Of a stretch of 64,000 nucleotides of DNA, positions 54,843 to 61,198 are shown in pieces. A program made the translations under genes and the position numbers. How positions within the stretch are numbered: the stretch's first letter is position 1; each line of letters begins with the position of its first letter. The notes under the pieces are model-generated. The model did no database searches and was not told the DNA's origin. It saw nothing but the letters and a program-made list of their open reading frames with translations. Source of the stretch: PWQG01 sp050486205 (lineage in GTDB: Bacteria; Pseudomonadota; Gammaproteobacteria; Pseudomonadales; Pseudohongiellaceae); assembly GCA_050486205.1 (NCBI GenBank), contig JBJHCW010000008.1:121614-185613 (forward strand), given 5' to 3'.

Positions 54843-55244
54843 CGCTCGGCCTGAGCCAGTAGCAAGGGCGAAGCTCATGCCGCGACCAAGTACCATAGGC
54901 ACTCGTTGACTGAATGGGCACAGAAGAGAATCCGTGGTAACGTTTGCCGGTAATCAGTGGCGCTGCTCGGAGGAATCAGTAAGCTGATATCCGTTACCAC
55001 CCAGCGGTGGGCGGTTGCCTAAAACATCACTGCCAACCCAAGAGCCTGAGCTTTCGCTCGGTGGCGTGCTAATAAGAAGGATCAATGGAAATGGTCACCA
55101 TCCCGCTTTTTTTCAGCACCCTTGAAGGTGATGCTCCGGCGGAGCTCCGCAAAGCGTGCTTTCCTTCCAGGTCAACGCGTCGCGGCTATAACCAGGCGCA
55201 GCAATTCGCGCCTGGCGGCGCCGGACACTCGCTTCGCGCGCGGC
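54836..55244 (+). repeat. Cassette 2: gene-less cassette, copy A of a duplicated element
   Basis: About 409 bp nearly identical to cassette 6 at 57228-57648. By hand alignment there are 13 substitutions plus a 13-nt deletion in its attC. No convincing gene: the only AUG frame with a Shine-Dalgarno-like AAGGA (from 55085) runs into attC, and the differences inside it are nearly all amino-acid-changing. A 9-bp stem, GTGGTAACG (54934-54942) with CGTTACCAC (54992-55000), and a hairpin CTGAGC-TTTC-GCTCGG are unchanged between copies. A structured RNA is possible. Confidence 0.7.
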
Positions 55245-55251
55245 GTTAACC
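55186..55251. other. attC 2, shortened
   Basis: Left core CTATAAC (55186-55192) and right core GTTAACC (55245-55251). Compared with the otherwise matching attC 6, 13 nt are missing from the right arm of the hairpin, which may weaken recombination here. Confidence 0.8.
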
Positions 55252-55268
55252 CTTTTAAGAGGTCCAGC

Positions 55269-55775
55269 TTGAATATTGAAGTAAGTAACGAAAAATCCGG
55301 TGATGACGCGAGAATACATCAGGTTACAGAGCAGGCGTTTTTTAGCGCGCCTCACACTGATCATACTGAGCAGTTCATTGTAGATGCCCTTCGCCGTGCG
55401 GGAGCGCTGACGATTTCTCAGGTGGCTAAAGCTGAAGGAGAAATTATTGGTCATGTAGCGATTTCTCCTGTCACTCTTTCAGGTGGTGCAACCGGCTGGT
55501 TTGGGCTTGGGCCAATATCTGTTCTTCCTGAATTTCAAGGACTCGGTATTGGATCTAAGCTGATGCAGAGTTCCCTTGCCGCGCTTGAGGAAATGAATGC
55601 CTCTGGTTGCGTGGTGCTCGGTGACCCTGCTTATTATGGGCGCTTAGGATTCAAGGTCGTAGATGGGCTGGTCTTCCCCGGTGTGCCTGCTGAGTATTTT
55701 CAGGCGCTATCCTTTTTCGGCGAGTTCCCAAAAGGAGAAGTTTCGTACCATGACGCATTCTCAGCCCAGGGTTAA
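55269..55775 (+). CDS. Cassette 3: GNAT-family N-acetyltransferase (YhbS-like)
   Basis: 168 aa from a TTG at 55269, supported by AAGAGG 7 bp upstream; the longer frame from 55122 reads through the previous cassette. The GNAT acetyl-CoA loop is VLPEFQGLGIGSKLM. The C-terminal VLGDPAYYGRLGFKV is the hallmark of YhbS-type acetyltransferases. Substrate unknown; many cassette GNATs modify small molecules or toxins. The stop is embedded in attC 3. Confidence 0.82.
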   Translation: MNIEVSNEKSGDDARIHQVTEQAFFSAPHTDHTEQFIVDALRRAGALTISQVAKAEGEIIGHVAISPVTLSGGATGWFGLGPISVLPEFQGLGIGSKLMQSSLAALEEMNASGCVVLGDPAYYGRLGFKVVDGLVFPGVPAEYFQALSFFGEFPKGEVSYHDAFSAQG

Positions 55776-55853
55776 CAAGGCCAAGCACAGCGACAGCTTT
55801 TCCGTTACGGCTTCGCCTCCACTACAAAGCTGCGCGTGTTGGCAGCGTTATGC
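55770..55853. other. attC 3
   Basis: Left core GTTAAC (to 55776) and right core GTTATGC (55847-55853), with a long imperfect hairpin between. The block AGCACAGCGACA is shared with attC 9 at 59778. Confidence 0.78.
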
Positions 55854-55889
55854 GCCTCTTCCGCTGGCTGTGACTAGAGGTAGAAACCA

Positions 55890-56210
55890 TTGAGTGAAAT
55901 CGAGCATCAGATCAAGGAACTGATAACAGCTGGCGAGATTCGAATCAGCGAGCATGGCTACGACGAGCTCGCTGATGACGGGCTGAGCGCAAGGGAGCTG
56001 GTTTCGGGCGCGAGCGACGCTGAACTGCTTGAGGAGTACGCGGATTATCCAAAAGGTCCCTGTGTGCTATTCTTGCAAAAGGATCGTGTCGGGAACCCGG
56101 TCCATGCAGTATGGGGCATACCCAAAGGCCACAGTAAACCTGCGGTACTTGTAACAGCTTATCGACCGAACCCTGATCGGTGGGATTCATCCTACCGTAG
56201 GAGAGTTTGA
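55890..56210 (+). CDS. Cassette 4a: DUF4258 domain protein
   Basis: 106 aa from a TTG at 55890 with AGAGG upstream. The motif RISEHGYDELADDGLSARELVSG followed by VHAVWGIPKG and VTAYRP is typical of DUF4258. That family shares the BrnT/RelE-like beta-sheet style of toxins but has no settled function. Its stop overlaps the leader of the next small gene, which starts 3 bp later. The pair has toxin-antitoxin architecture. Confidence 0.72.
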   Translation: MSEIEHQIKELITAGEIRISEHGYDELADDGLSARELVSGASDAELLEEYADYPKGPCVLFLQKDRVGNPVHAVWGIPKGHSKPAVLVTAYRPNPDRWDSSYRRRV

Positions 56211-56212
56211 CC

Positions 56213-56431
56213 ATGACTGCCCGAGAAAGAACCAAGTATGTGCACGAAGGCCAGTATGTCGCTGAAGTCAGCGTACAGCTGATTGACACTGACGACTCCT
56301 GGTCTCCGCATCTCAGCCTGGAAGATGCCTACAAACTCGATGATGTCCGAGAGGCGCTTCGCCAAGGCAATGTCCAGGCTGCCTCCCGCTACGGGAAAGT
56401 GTTCGAACTTCGGCCCGTGGCTGAGGGGTGA
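56213..56431 (+). CDS. Cassette 4b: small protein paired with DUF4258
   Basis: 72 aa from the ATG at 56213; TAGGAGAG lies 7 bp upstream inside the DUF4258 gene. Sequence (VHEGQYVAEVSVQLIDTDDSWSP then a helical LSLEDAYKLDDVREALRQGN) is short and acidic. Family not recognised. Position right after DUF4258 suggests it is its antitoxin or partner. Confidence 0.65.
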   Translation: MTARERTKYVHEGQYVAEVSVQLIDTDDSWSPHLSLEDAYKLDDVREALRQGNVQAASRYGKVFELRPVAEG

Positions 56432-56465
56432 AAGTTACCGCCGCCCTTATCTGCAATGTTCCGGC

Positions 56466-56542
56466 GTATAACCATTACATAAAGTACGCGCCTTCGGCGC
56501 CGGACGCAGCTGCGCTGCGCCGCTTATGAAAGGGCGTTAGTG
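56466..56542. other. attC 4
   Basis: Left core GTATAAC (56466-56472) and right core GTTAGTG (56536-56542). Strong internal hairpins GCGCC/GGCGC and GCAGC/GCTGC. Closely similar to attC 12 at 61703. Confidence 0.85.
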
Positions 56543-56546
56543 CTCA

Positions 56547-56819
56547 TCAGGGCCGTCGGCTTTCTTCCACATCGTCAGAGAGCCAGACTTTGATCAGCGA
56601 CTGGTAAGGCATATCTCGCTTGTTTGCCTCAATCTTGATTCGATCCAAAAGAGACTCAGGCAGTCTCAGGGAGATAGTCTTTGTGGAAGGTTTCAGATTG
56701 GGAAACTGTGCACGTTTGGCCTGCTTCCAGTCTACGTATTCCGTCGAGTCCTTGCTTTCCCAGAAAGCACGCTCTTCAGCCTCACTTTTAAACTCAGGCA
56801 CCTTCTTGGCTTTGCTCAT
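56547..56819 (-). CDS. Cassette 5: BrnA-type antitoxin
   Basis: 90 aa. The C-terminal half has KTISLRLPESLLDRIKIEANKRDMPYQSLIKVWLSDD, a CopG/ribbon-helix-helix DNA-binding region as in BrnA antitoxins. It follows and overlaps the BrnT-type toxin gene by 26 bp, the usual toxin-first order. It is encoded opposite to the array direction, so it relies on its own promoter. Confidence 0.82.
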   Translation of the reverse strand: MSKAKKVPEFKSEAEERAFWESKDSTEYVDWKQAKRAQFPNLKPSTKTISLRLPESLLDRIKIEANKRDMPYQSLIKVWLSDDVEESRRP

Positions 56820-57105
56820 AAATTTTCCGCTCCTTACGGTGCATATTACGGGCGGAAATCACTCTGATCAGACTTCCAGCGCCTCGCAAGGTAAATGTAA
56901 TGTGTAGCTGCCGCCGGTCATCCGTTACACCCAAGGCATGGTATCGAGGCTCTTCCTGGCTATGCTTGTGGTCTGCCACCACCAGGAGAGGCTGGTTGAA
57001 AAAGACCTGCTCCGCCTCCGACTGGCGCACCGAATGCTTATCCGTGCTCTTCCGGGCGTTGCCGTCATCCCAATCGAACCCGCTAGTTTGCGTCCAGTCA
57101 ATCAT
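56794..57105 (-). CDS. Cassette 5: BrnT-type ribonuclease toxin
   Basis: 103 aa. GFDWDDGNARKSTDKHSVRQSEAEQVFFN at the N terminus and RYHALGVTD, LHITFTLRG, IRVISARNMHRKERKIYE are the BrnT family pattern. BrnT is a RelE-fold RNase neutralised by BrnA. An unusual detail is the Lys/Ser/Val-rich helix where many relatives have KHGV. The gene is complete. Confidence 0.85.
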   Translation of the reverse strand: MIDWTQTSGFDWDDGNARKSTDKHSVRQSEAEQVFFNQPLLVVADHKHSQEEPRYHALGVTDDRRQLHITFTLRGAGSLIRVISARNMHRKERKIYEQSQEGA

Positions 57106-57108
57106 GTC

Positions 57109-57129
57109 TGTATATTACCACCATATACA
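57109..57129. promoter_or_regulatory. Operator-like inverted repeat of the BrnTA module
   Basis: TGTATAT (57109-57115) and ATATACA (57123-57129) form a perfect 7-bp inverted repeat with a 7-bp spacer, 4 bp upstream of the toxin start. It overlaps AT-rich -10-like sequence on the minus strand, suiting autoregulation by the antitoxin. Confidence 0.55.
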
Positions 57130-57143
57130 TAATCTGCAAGCCG

Positions 57144-57234
57144 CACTAACAATTAATTGCAGTTCGTTCCGGCCCTTCTGGGCCTCCACCGGACGTGGCC
57201 TGGCGTCCACGCCGCTGAATAAAGGGCGTTATAG
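57144..57234. other. attC 5
   Basis: Left core CACTAAC (57144-57150) and right core GTTATAG (57228-57234), with GGCC-rich hairpins between. It ends the BrnTA cassette. Confidence 0.8.
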
Positions 57235-57648
57235 CGCTCGGCCTGAGCCAGTAGCAAGGGCGAAGCTCATGCCGCGATCAAGTACCATAGGCACTCGTTG
57301 ACTGAATGGGCACAGAATAGAATCCGTGGTAACGTTTGCCGGTAATCAGTGGCGCTGCTCAGAGGAATCAGAAAGCTGACATCCGTTACCACCCAGCGGT
57401 GGGCGGTTGCCCAAAACATCACTGCCAACCCAAGAGTCTGAGCTTTCGCTCGGTGGCGTGCTAATAAGAAGGATCAATGGAAATGGTCACCACCCCGCTT
57501 TTTTCCAGCACCCTTGGAGGTGATGCTCCAGCGGAGCTCCGCATGGCGTGCTTTCCTTCCAGGTCAACGCGTCGCGGCTATAACCAGGCGCAGCAATTCG
57601 CGCCTGGCGGCGCCGGACACTCGCTTCGCTCGCGCCGTTGTGCGCGGC
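57228..57648 (+). repeat. Cassette 6: gene-less cassette, copy B of the duplicated element
   Basis: Second copy of cassette 2 with a full-length attC. The conserved stem is at 57326-57334 with 57384-57392. The frame from 57477 (60 codons) spans the attC and is unlikely to be a gene. Not adjacent to copy A: three cassettes lie between, so it arose by re-insertion or independent capture, not simple tandem duplication. Confidence 0.7.
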
Positions 57649-57655
57649 GTTATGA
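57578..57655. other. attC 6
   Basis: Left core CTATAAC (57578-57584) and right core GTTATGA (57649-57655). It has the complete right hairpin arm that is partly deleted in attC 2. Confidence 0.82.
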
Positions 57656-57749
57656 GTAAATGAGCTGATGAGACGTACTCTTTCACATGCATCAGTGCTG
57701 ATCATGTGTGTAATAGGGTATCCTCAGACCTTTTAAGGAAGGTAACGCG

Positions 57750-58178
57750 TTGTCAACTAAAAAGACGAACATAGATCCGAAGCGAAATGCTGGGGGGAAT
57801 CCGTATATCGAGAAGGGCGATGGTGATGCCCCTATTCAAGCCTATATCGCGGCCATGCCTGGTTGGAAGCAAGCGCTCGGTCGTCAGCTTGATACATTGA
57901 TCACTCGCGAAGTGTCGGGCGTCCAAAAAGCCGTGCGTTGGAACACTCCGTTTTATGGTGTCGAAGGACAGGGCTGGTTTCTGGCGATGTACTGCTACAA
58001 AAAATATTTCCAGATCAGTTTCTTGAATGGATCGCAGCTTGATCCCTTGCCGCCCAAAGAGTCGAAGGAAAAAAGTGTGCGGTATCTAGACATATACGAG
58101 GGTGACGGATTTGATGAAGAGCGCATAGCGAGCTGGATTAAGCAGGCAGCCAAATTGCCGGGAGACAATGTGTTTTGA
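57750..58178 (+). CDS. Cassette 7: DUF1801 domain protein
   Basis: 142 aa from a TTG at 57750 with AAGGAAGG upstream. VQKAVRWNTPFYGVEGQGWFLAMYCYKKYFQISFLNG is the DUF1801 (YdhG/YjbR-like fold) core, a small soluble domain of unknown function common in cassettes and genomes. Nothing nearby indicates its role. Confidence 0.78.
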   Translation: MSTKKTNIDPKRNAGGNPYIEKGDGDAPIQAYIAAMPGWKQALGRQLDTLITREVSGVQKAVRWNTPFYGVEGQGWFLAMYCYKKYFQISFLNGSQLDPLPPKESKEKSVRYLDIYEGDGFDEERIASWIKQAAKLPGDNVF

Positions 58179-58224
58179 AAAATCACACTACTTCTAAGCA
58201 GTGGAGCAAGTAGCAAGTGTCCAC

Positions 58225-58314
58225 TCATAACAATCCGCAGCAATCGCTCCCGTTGGTCGCTGGGACAGCCAAAACGCTGCGCTTATTTGGCAGCCCTTGT
58301 GCGGGGCGTTATGC
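58225..58314. other. attC 7
   Basis: Left core TCATAAC (58225-58231) and right core GTTATGC (58308-58314). About 92 percent identical over 90 bp to attC 10 at 60497. Confidence 0.82.
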
Positions 58315-58317
58315 AGC

Positions 58318-58345
58318 TTGACACCGTTGCGCAACACGCTACACT
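58318..58345 (+). promoter_or_regulatory. Promoter and palindromic operator of the first HigBA module
   Basis: Consensus TTGACA (58318-58323), a 16-bp spacer and TACACT (58340-58345), 8 bp upstream of higB. The spacer contains the perfect palindrome GTTGCGCAAC (58326-58335), a plausible HigA operator. The cassette thus brings its own regulated promoter. Confidence 0.65.
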
Positions 58346-58352
58346 ATGACTT

Positions 58353-58631
58353 ATGATCAAGTCTTTCCAGCACAAGGGATTGCGCCGTTATTACGAGACA
58401 GGGAGCACGCGCGGCATCCAGGCGAAGCACGCCAACCGGCTAAGAATGCAGCTGGCAGCCCTCGATACCGCAGTTGAAATCGCTGATCTGGATATTCCTG
58501 GATATGGATTACACCCGCTTAAAGGGAATCGAAAGGGCATATGGGCCATCACAGTAATTGGAAACTGGCGGCTGACCTTCGAATTCTCAGACGGCAACGC
58601 GTATCTGCTTGATTATGAGGATTACCACTGA
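58353..58631 (+). CDS. higB: Cassette 8: HigB-type mRNA interferase toxin
   Basis: 92 aa RelE/HigB-family plasmid maintenance toxin, full length. MIKSFQHKGLRRYYETGSTRGI, LHPLKGNRKGIWAITVIGNWRLTFEF and the terminal DYEDYH match HigB, a ribosome-dependent RNase. The stop overlaps the higA start by one base, giving toxin-first order with translational coupling. Confidence 0.88.
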   Translation: MIKSFQHKGLRRYYETGSTRGIQAKHANRLRMQLAALDTAVEIADLDIPGYGLHPLKGNRKGIWAITVIGNWRLTFEFSDGNAYLLDYEDYH

Positions 58632-58924
58632 TGTCTATGCACAACCCCCCACATCCCGGTGAGTTCATTCTGGCGACCTACATGGAGCCTTATGGATTGA
58701 GTTGCCGCTATTTGGCCGAGCAACTGGATGTCTCGCCATCTACTTTGAACCGGATTCTGAAGCAGCAGAGCGGTGTTAGCCCGGAAATGGCATTACGGCT
58801 CTCCAAGGCGCTAGGCCGTACACCTCGAAGTTGGCTCGCGATGCAGGACGCTTATGACCTGTGGCATGCGGGTAAGACCATCAAATTGGATAAAGTCCAT
58901 AAAGTTGAACTCACCGCTGCATAA
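58631..58924 (+). CDS. higA: Cassette 8: HigA-type antitoxin
   Basis: 97 aa Xre/HTH protein. MHNPPHPGEFILATYMEPYGLSCRYLAEQLDVSPSTLNRILKQ is the standard HigA start and helix-turn-helix, followed by PEMALRLSKALGRTPRSWLAMQDAYDLW. It neutralises HigB and represses the module. Its stop lies in the attC 8 left core. Confidence 0.9.
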   Translation: MSMHNPPHPGEFILATYMEPYGLSCRYLAEQLDVSPSTLNRILKQQSGVSPEMALRLSKALGRTPRSWLAMQDAYDLWHAGKTIKLDKVHKVELTAA

Positions 58925-58976
58925 CCATCAATTGCACGCGACCAGCTGCGCTGGCGCGTGAATACGGGCGTTAGGG
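58919..58976. other. attC 8
   Basis: Left core GCATAAC (58919-58925) and right core GTTAGGG (58970-58976). At 58 bp it is the shortest attC here, near the classical 59-base element. Confidence 0.85.
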
Positions 58977-58997
58977 CGACAGGAGCTCCCGGAGCAT

Positions 58998-59783
58998 ATG
59001 GCAAATATAGAGATACCGGATGAAGCGAAACAGGCACAGTCAGTCGTTGAGGCTGTGCTTGGTGAGTCGATCATCGGCATTTATCTCTTCGGCTCTGCAG
59101 TTGTTGGTGGTTTAAGGCGTGACAGCGACGTAGATATCTTGGTCGCGGTCTCTGACTCGCCTACCTTTAAGCAAAGAAAGGCCTTGGTATCTCAGTTGAT
59201 GAGCGTATCCGGCGCAATCGGGAATCTACAGGCCATCAGACCGTTAGAGTTAACTGTGATGACGGTTTCTGATGTCGTGCCTTGGCAATTCCCGCCTCGG
59301 GCTGAGTTTGTATACGGTGAGTGGTTGCGAGAGGAGTTTGAGGCCGGAAGTGTTCCGGAACCAGCCCGCGATCCTGACCTTGCAGTTGTTTTGAAGAAAG
59401 TGATCGATAGCAGCCTGCCGCTGTATGGAAGCAATGCTGCTGAGGTTTTCGAGCCGGTGCCTATGACTGATATCCGACGGGCAATCCGTGATTCTTTGCC
59501 CAGTCTTCTGGCTGAGGCAGCGGGAGATGAACGTAATGTTGTTCTGACCTTGTCGCGTATGTGGCTGACCGCAGCTACCGGCGATATCGCTCCAAAAGAT
59601 ACGGCTGCGGAATGGGCGGAAAATCAGGTAACTCCTGACCACGGTATGCTATTGAAGTATGCGCGGGAAGGCTACCTGGGAGTCATTGAGGATCGATGGG
59701 GGAAGCACGAGGATTTTGAAGCGCTTGTTTCCTATATGAAAAGCTCGATTGAGGAGTGCCTTGATGCCCCAGAAGTGCCCTAA
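58998..59783 (+). CDS. Cassette 9: aminoglycoside nucleotidyltransferase, ANT(9)/AadA type
   Basis: 261 aa, same length as AadA/Spc enzymes that adenylylate spectinomycin or streptomycin. The nucleotidyltransferase motif is LFGSAVVGGLRRDSDVDILV. Downstream blocks are VVPWQFPPRAEFVYGEWLREEFE, MTDIRRAIRDSLPSLL and GDERNVVLTLSRMW followed by IAPKDTAAEWA. From memory, the ISGxIGN...RPLE and YGEWLR blocks look closer to ANT(9) (spectinomycin-only) than to AadA ANT(3''). All catalytic residues appear intact. No own promoter is obvious; expression may depend on the preceding higBA promoter. Confidence 0.85.
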   Translation: MANIEIPDEAKQAQSVVEAVLGESIIGIYLFGSAVVGGLRRDSDVDILVAVSDSPTFKQRKALVSQLMSVSGAIGNLQAIRPLELTVMTVSDVVPWQFPPRAEFVYGEWLREEFEAGSVPEPARDPDLAVVLKKVIDSSLPLYGSNAAEVFEPVPMTDIRRAIRDSLPSLLAEAAGDERNVVLTLSRMWLTAATGDIAPKDTAAEWAENQVTPDHGMLLKYAREGYLGVIEDRWGKHEDFEALVSYMKSSIEECLDAPEVP

Positions 59784-59849
59784 CCATCACAGGCACAGCG
59801 ACAAATTTTCCGCTGCGCTGCAAATTTGCCCGTGCTGTGGGCGTTATGT
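59778..59849. other. attC 9
   Basis: Left core CCCTAAC (59778-59784) and right core GTTATGT (59843-59849). The hairpin arms AAATTT / AAATTTG flank GCTGCGCTGC. It overlaps the last codons of the resistance-like gene. Confidence 0.82.
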
Positions 59850-60245
59850 TTCCGGCAGCGCCGAGATCAAACCAAGATGGTCAACGAACGGAATGAAGTC
59901 TCGATCAGTAAATAGCAATGGCATTCGTCGTTCGATGCAGAAAGTCGCAATAATGACGTCAGTGGTTTTGCGGATGGTGATTCCTTTTTTACGGAGCGCA
60001 CGATAATTTTCAGCACATTTTTCAGGCATGCCTTCGCCAAACAACTCAAGCCTGCCCAAGGTCATCAGTGTCTGCTTGGTCAGGCGATATTCGCTGTCGT
60101 TCCGGATGCCTTGAAGGATTTCCAGGAAAATCAAATCACCCATGGCGACGGTACCCGCGACAATTCCCGCATCCAGGGCATCCGTATGCTGGCTCTGGAC
60201 TCCGTTAAGGTAGTCGATCCAAACACTGGTATCGACCAGAATCAC
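59844..60245 (-). CDS. vapC: Cassette 10: VapC-type PIN-domain ribonuclease toxin
   Basis: 133 aa PIN domain. Acidic residues for metal binding are visible in MILVDTSVWIDYL (Asp5), FLEILQG (Glu), TTDVIIA (Asp) and LFTDRDF (Asp). VapC toxins cleave tRNA or rRNA. The C terminus runs into the attC 9 right core, and the gene points against the array. It overlaps vapB by 4 bp. Confidence 0.9.
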   Translation of the reverse strand: MILVDTSVWIDYLNGVQSQHTDALDAGIVAGTVAMGDLIFLEILQGIRNDSEYRLTKQTLMTLGRLELFGEGMPEKCAENYRALRKKGITIRKTTDVIIATFCIERRMPLLFTDRDFIPFVDHLGLISALPET

Positions 60246-60436
60246 TTACCGCCTCGCATCTCTTCCAGGTCACCTTCCCATTTCACTCGGCCACGCAGCT
60301 TGCGAATTTCCTGTTGCTGGCTTCGTAAGACAAGCAGTTTAAGTCCTTGTTCTACAGCTTCTTTTTTAGTGCTGTACCCGGATGCTTTGAGGGCCGCCTC
60401 CATCAGGTTGTCGTCTATTACTATGTTGGTTCTCAT
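60242..60436 (-). CDS. vapB: Cassette 10: VapB-type antitoxin
   Basis: 64 aa, MRTNIVIDDNLMEAALKASGYSTKKEAVEQGLKLL is the ribbon-helix-helix of the VapB (type II, DUF2191) family. The C-terminal tail LRGRVKWEGDLEEMR is the toxin-wrapping peptide. Antitoxin-first order with a 4-bp overlap. Confidence 0.9.
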   Translation of the reverse strand: MRTNIVIDDNLMEAALKASGYSTKKEAVEQGLKLLVLRSQQQEIRKLRGRVKWEGDLEEMRGGK

Positions 60437-60449
60437 AAATCACCTAGCT

Positions 60450-60478
60450 GTGTGTATGAATGGAATATATGTACACAC
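60450..60478. promoter_or_regulatory. Operator-like inverted repeat of VapBC
   Basis: GTGTGTA (60450-60456) and TACACAC (60472-60478) form a perfect 7-bp inverted repeat with a 15-bp AT-rich spacer, 14 bp upstream of vapB. Probable VapBC autoregulatory operator overlapping the promoter. Confidence 0.55.
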
Positions 60479-60496
60479 TCTAGCATGGGTTAAAAA

Positions 60497-60586
60497 ACAT
60501 AACAATCCGCAGCAATCGCTCCCTTTGGTCGCTGGGACAGCCAAAACGCTGCGCTTATTTGGCCGCCCTTGTGTGAGGCGTTTTGT
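60497..60586. other. attC 10, degenerate right core
   Basis: Left core ACATAAC (60497-60503). The right core reads GTTTTGT (60580-60586) instead of GTTRRRY. Otherwise it is nearly identical to attC 7. The altered core overlaps the N-terminal coding part of the following toxin. Confidence 0.75.
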
Positions 60587-60797
60587 CAGCTTCGAACGGG
60601 TGGCGCTGAGGAAATTGCGGCAGCTGCAAGCTGCCAGCGCTCTGGATGATCTTAAAGTACCGCCCGGAAATAGATTGGAGCCACTGTCTGGTGACCGTAA
60701 GGGCCAATACAGCATTCGGATCAATAACCAATACCGGGTTTGCTTTCGCTGGACCAAAGCGGGAGCGGAAGATGTCGAAATCGTTGATTATCATTAG
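60574..60797 (+). CDS. Cassette 11: HigB-type toxin, N terminus lost or remodelled by attC
   Basis: The C-terminal 70 residues (SFERVALRKLRQLQAA, VPPGNRLEPLSGDRKGQYSIRINNQYRVCFRW, DVEIVDYH) are a typical RelE/HigB toxin. The usual first ~15 residues (MIKSF-type) are not there. In their place the frame reads through attC 10 (LRLFGRPCVRRF), which by chance resembles the family. No ATG follows the attC core. The nearest starts are a GTG inside attC (about 60574) or an ATG at 60456 in the previous cassette. The start is uncertain and the toxin may be inactive. Confidence 0.65.
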
Positions 60798-60807
60798 GAG
60801 GTAACTC

Positions 60808-61122
60808 ATGCGCAATATTGATGCGGTAACGCCTGGCGAGTTACTGAAGGAAGAGTTTCTTGATCCCATGGGAATCACCCAGTATCGTCTGGCCAAAGAG
60901 ATTGGAGTACCCGCTCAGCGGATCGGGCAGATTGTTGCAGGAAAACGCGCAATTACTGCAGATACGGATCTGAGACTTTGTCGTTTTTTTGGCCTGTCAA
61001 ATGGATACTGGTTGCGAGCCCAGGCAGCCTATGACACTGAAGTTACTAAAGATGCTCTAGCAGAACAATTAAAGAATATTCGCCCGTGGAATTCAGGGTC
61101 ACACATGAACCACATGGCATAA
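60808..61122 (+). CDS. higA: Cassette 11: HigA-type antitoxin
   Basis: 104 aa. NIDAVTPGELLKEEFLDPMGITQYRLAKEIGVPAQRIGQIVAGKRAIT is the HigA helix-turn-helix region, then DLRLCRFFGLSNGYWLRAQAAYD. It lies 10 bp after the toxin with AGGAGG upstream. A second, distinct HigBA module from that at 58353: the HTH sequences differ substantially. Confidence 0.9.
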   Translation: MRNIDAVTPGELLKEEFLDPMGITQYRLAKEIGVPAQRIGQIVAGKRAITADTDLRLCRFFGLSNGYWLRAQAAYDTEVTKDALAEQLKNIRPWNSGSHMNHMA

Positions 61123-61194
61123 CAATCGCTGCACGGCGACAATTTTTCCGCTGCTTTGCAGCTCCAAAATTGCGCGTGAATACGGGCGTTAGCT
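61117..61194. other. attC 11
   Basis: Left core GCATAAC (61117-61123) and right core GTTAGCT (61188-61194). Shares the right end GCGCGTGAATACGGGCGTTAG with attC 8, with one base fewer quoted than the full match. Confidence 0.82.
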
Positions 61195-61198
61195 GCTT

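Noticed and set aside
57477..57659. 60-codon frame with a ribosome-binding-site-like AAGGA in the duplicated cassette
   Set aside because: Extends through attC, and nearly all differences between the two cassette copies change the amino acid, so no selection for a protein is visible.
55113..57705. Minus-strand frames 55113-55454 and 57487-57705 sharing a peptide
   Set aside because: The shared peptide is just the duplicated attC region translated backwards; no start context.
60111..60797. 228-codon frame running from the VapBC cassette into the HigB-type toxin
   Set aside because: The first ~150 codons are antisense to vapBC; only the last ~70 are toxin-like.
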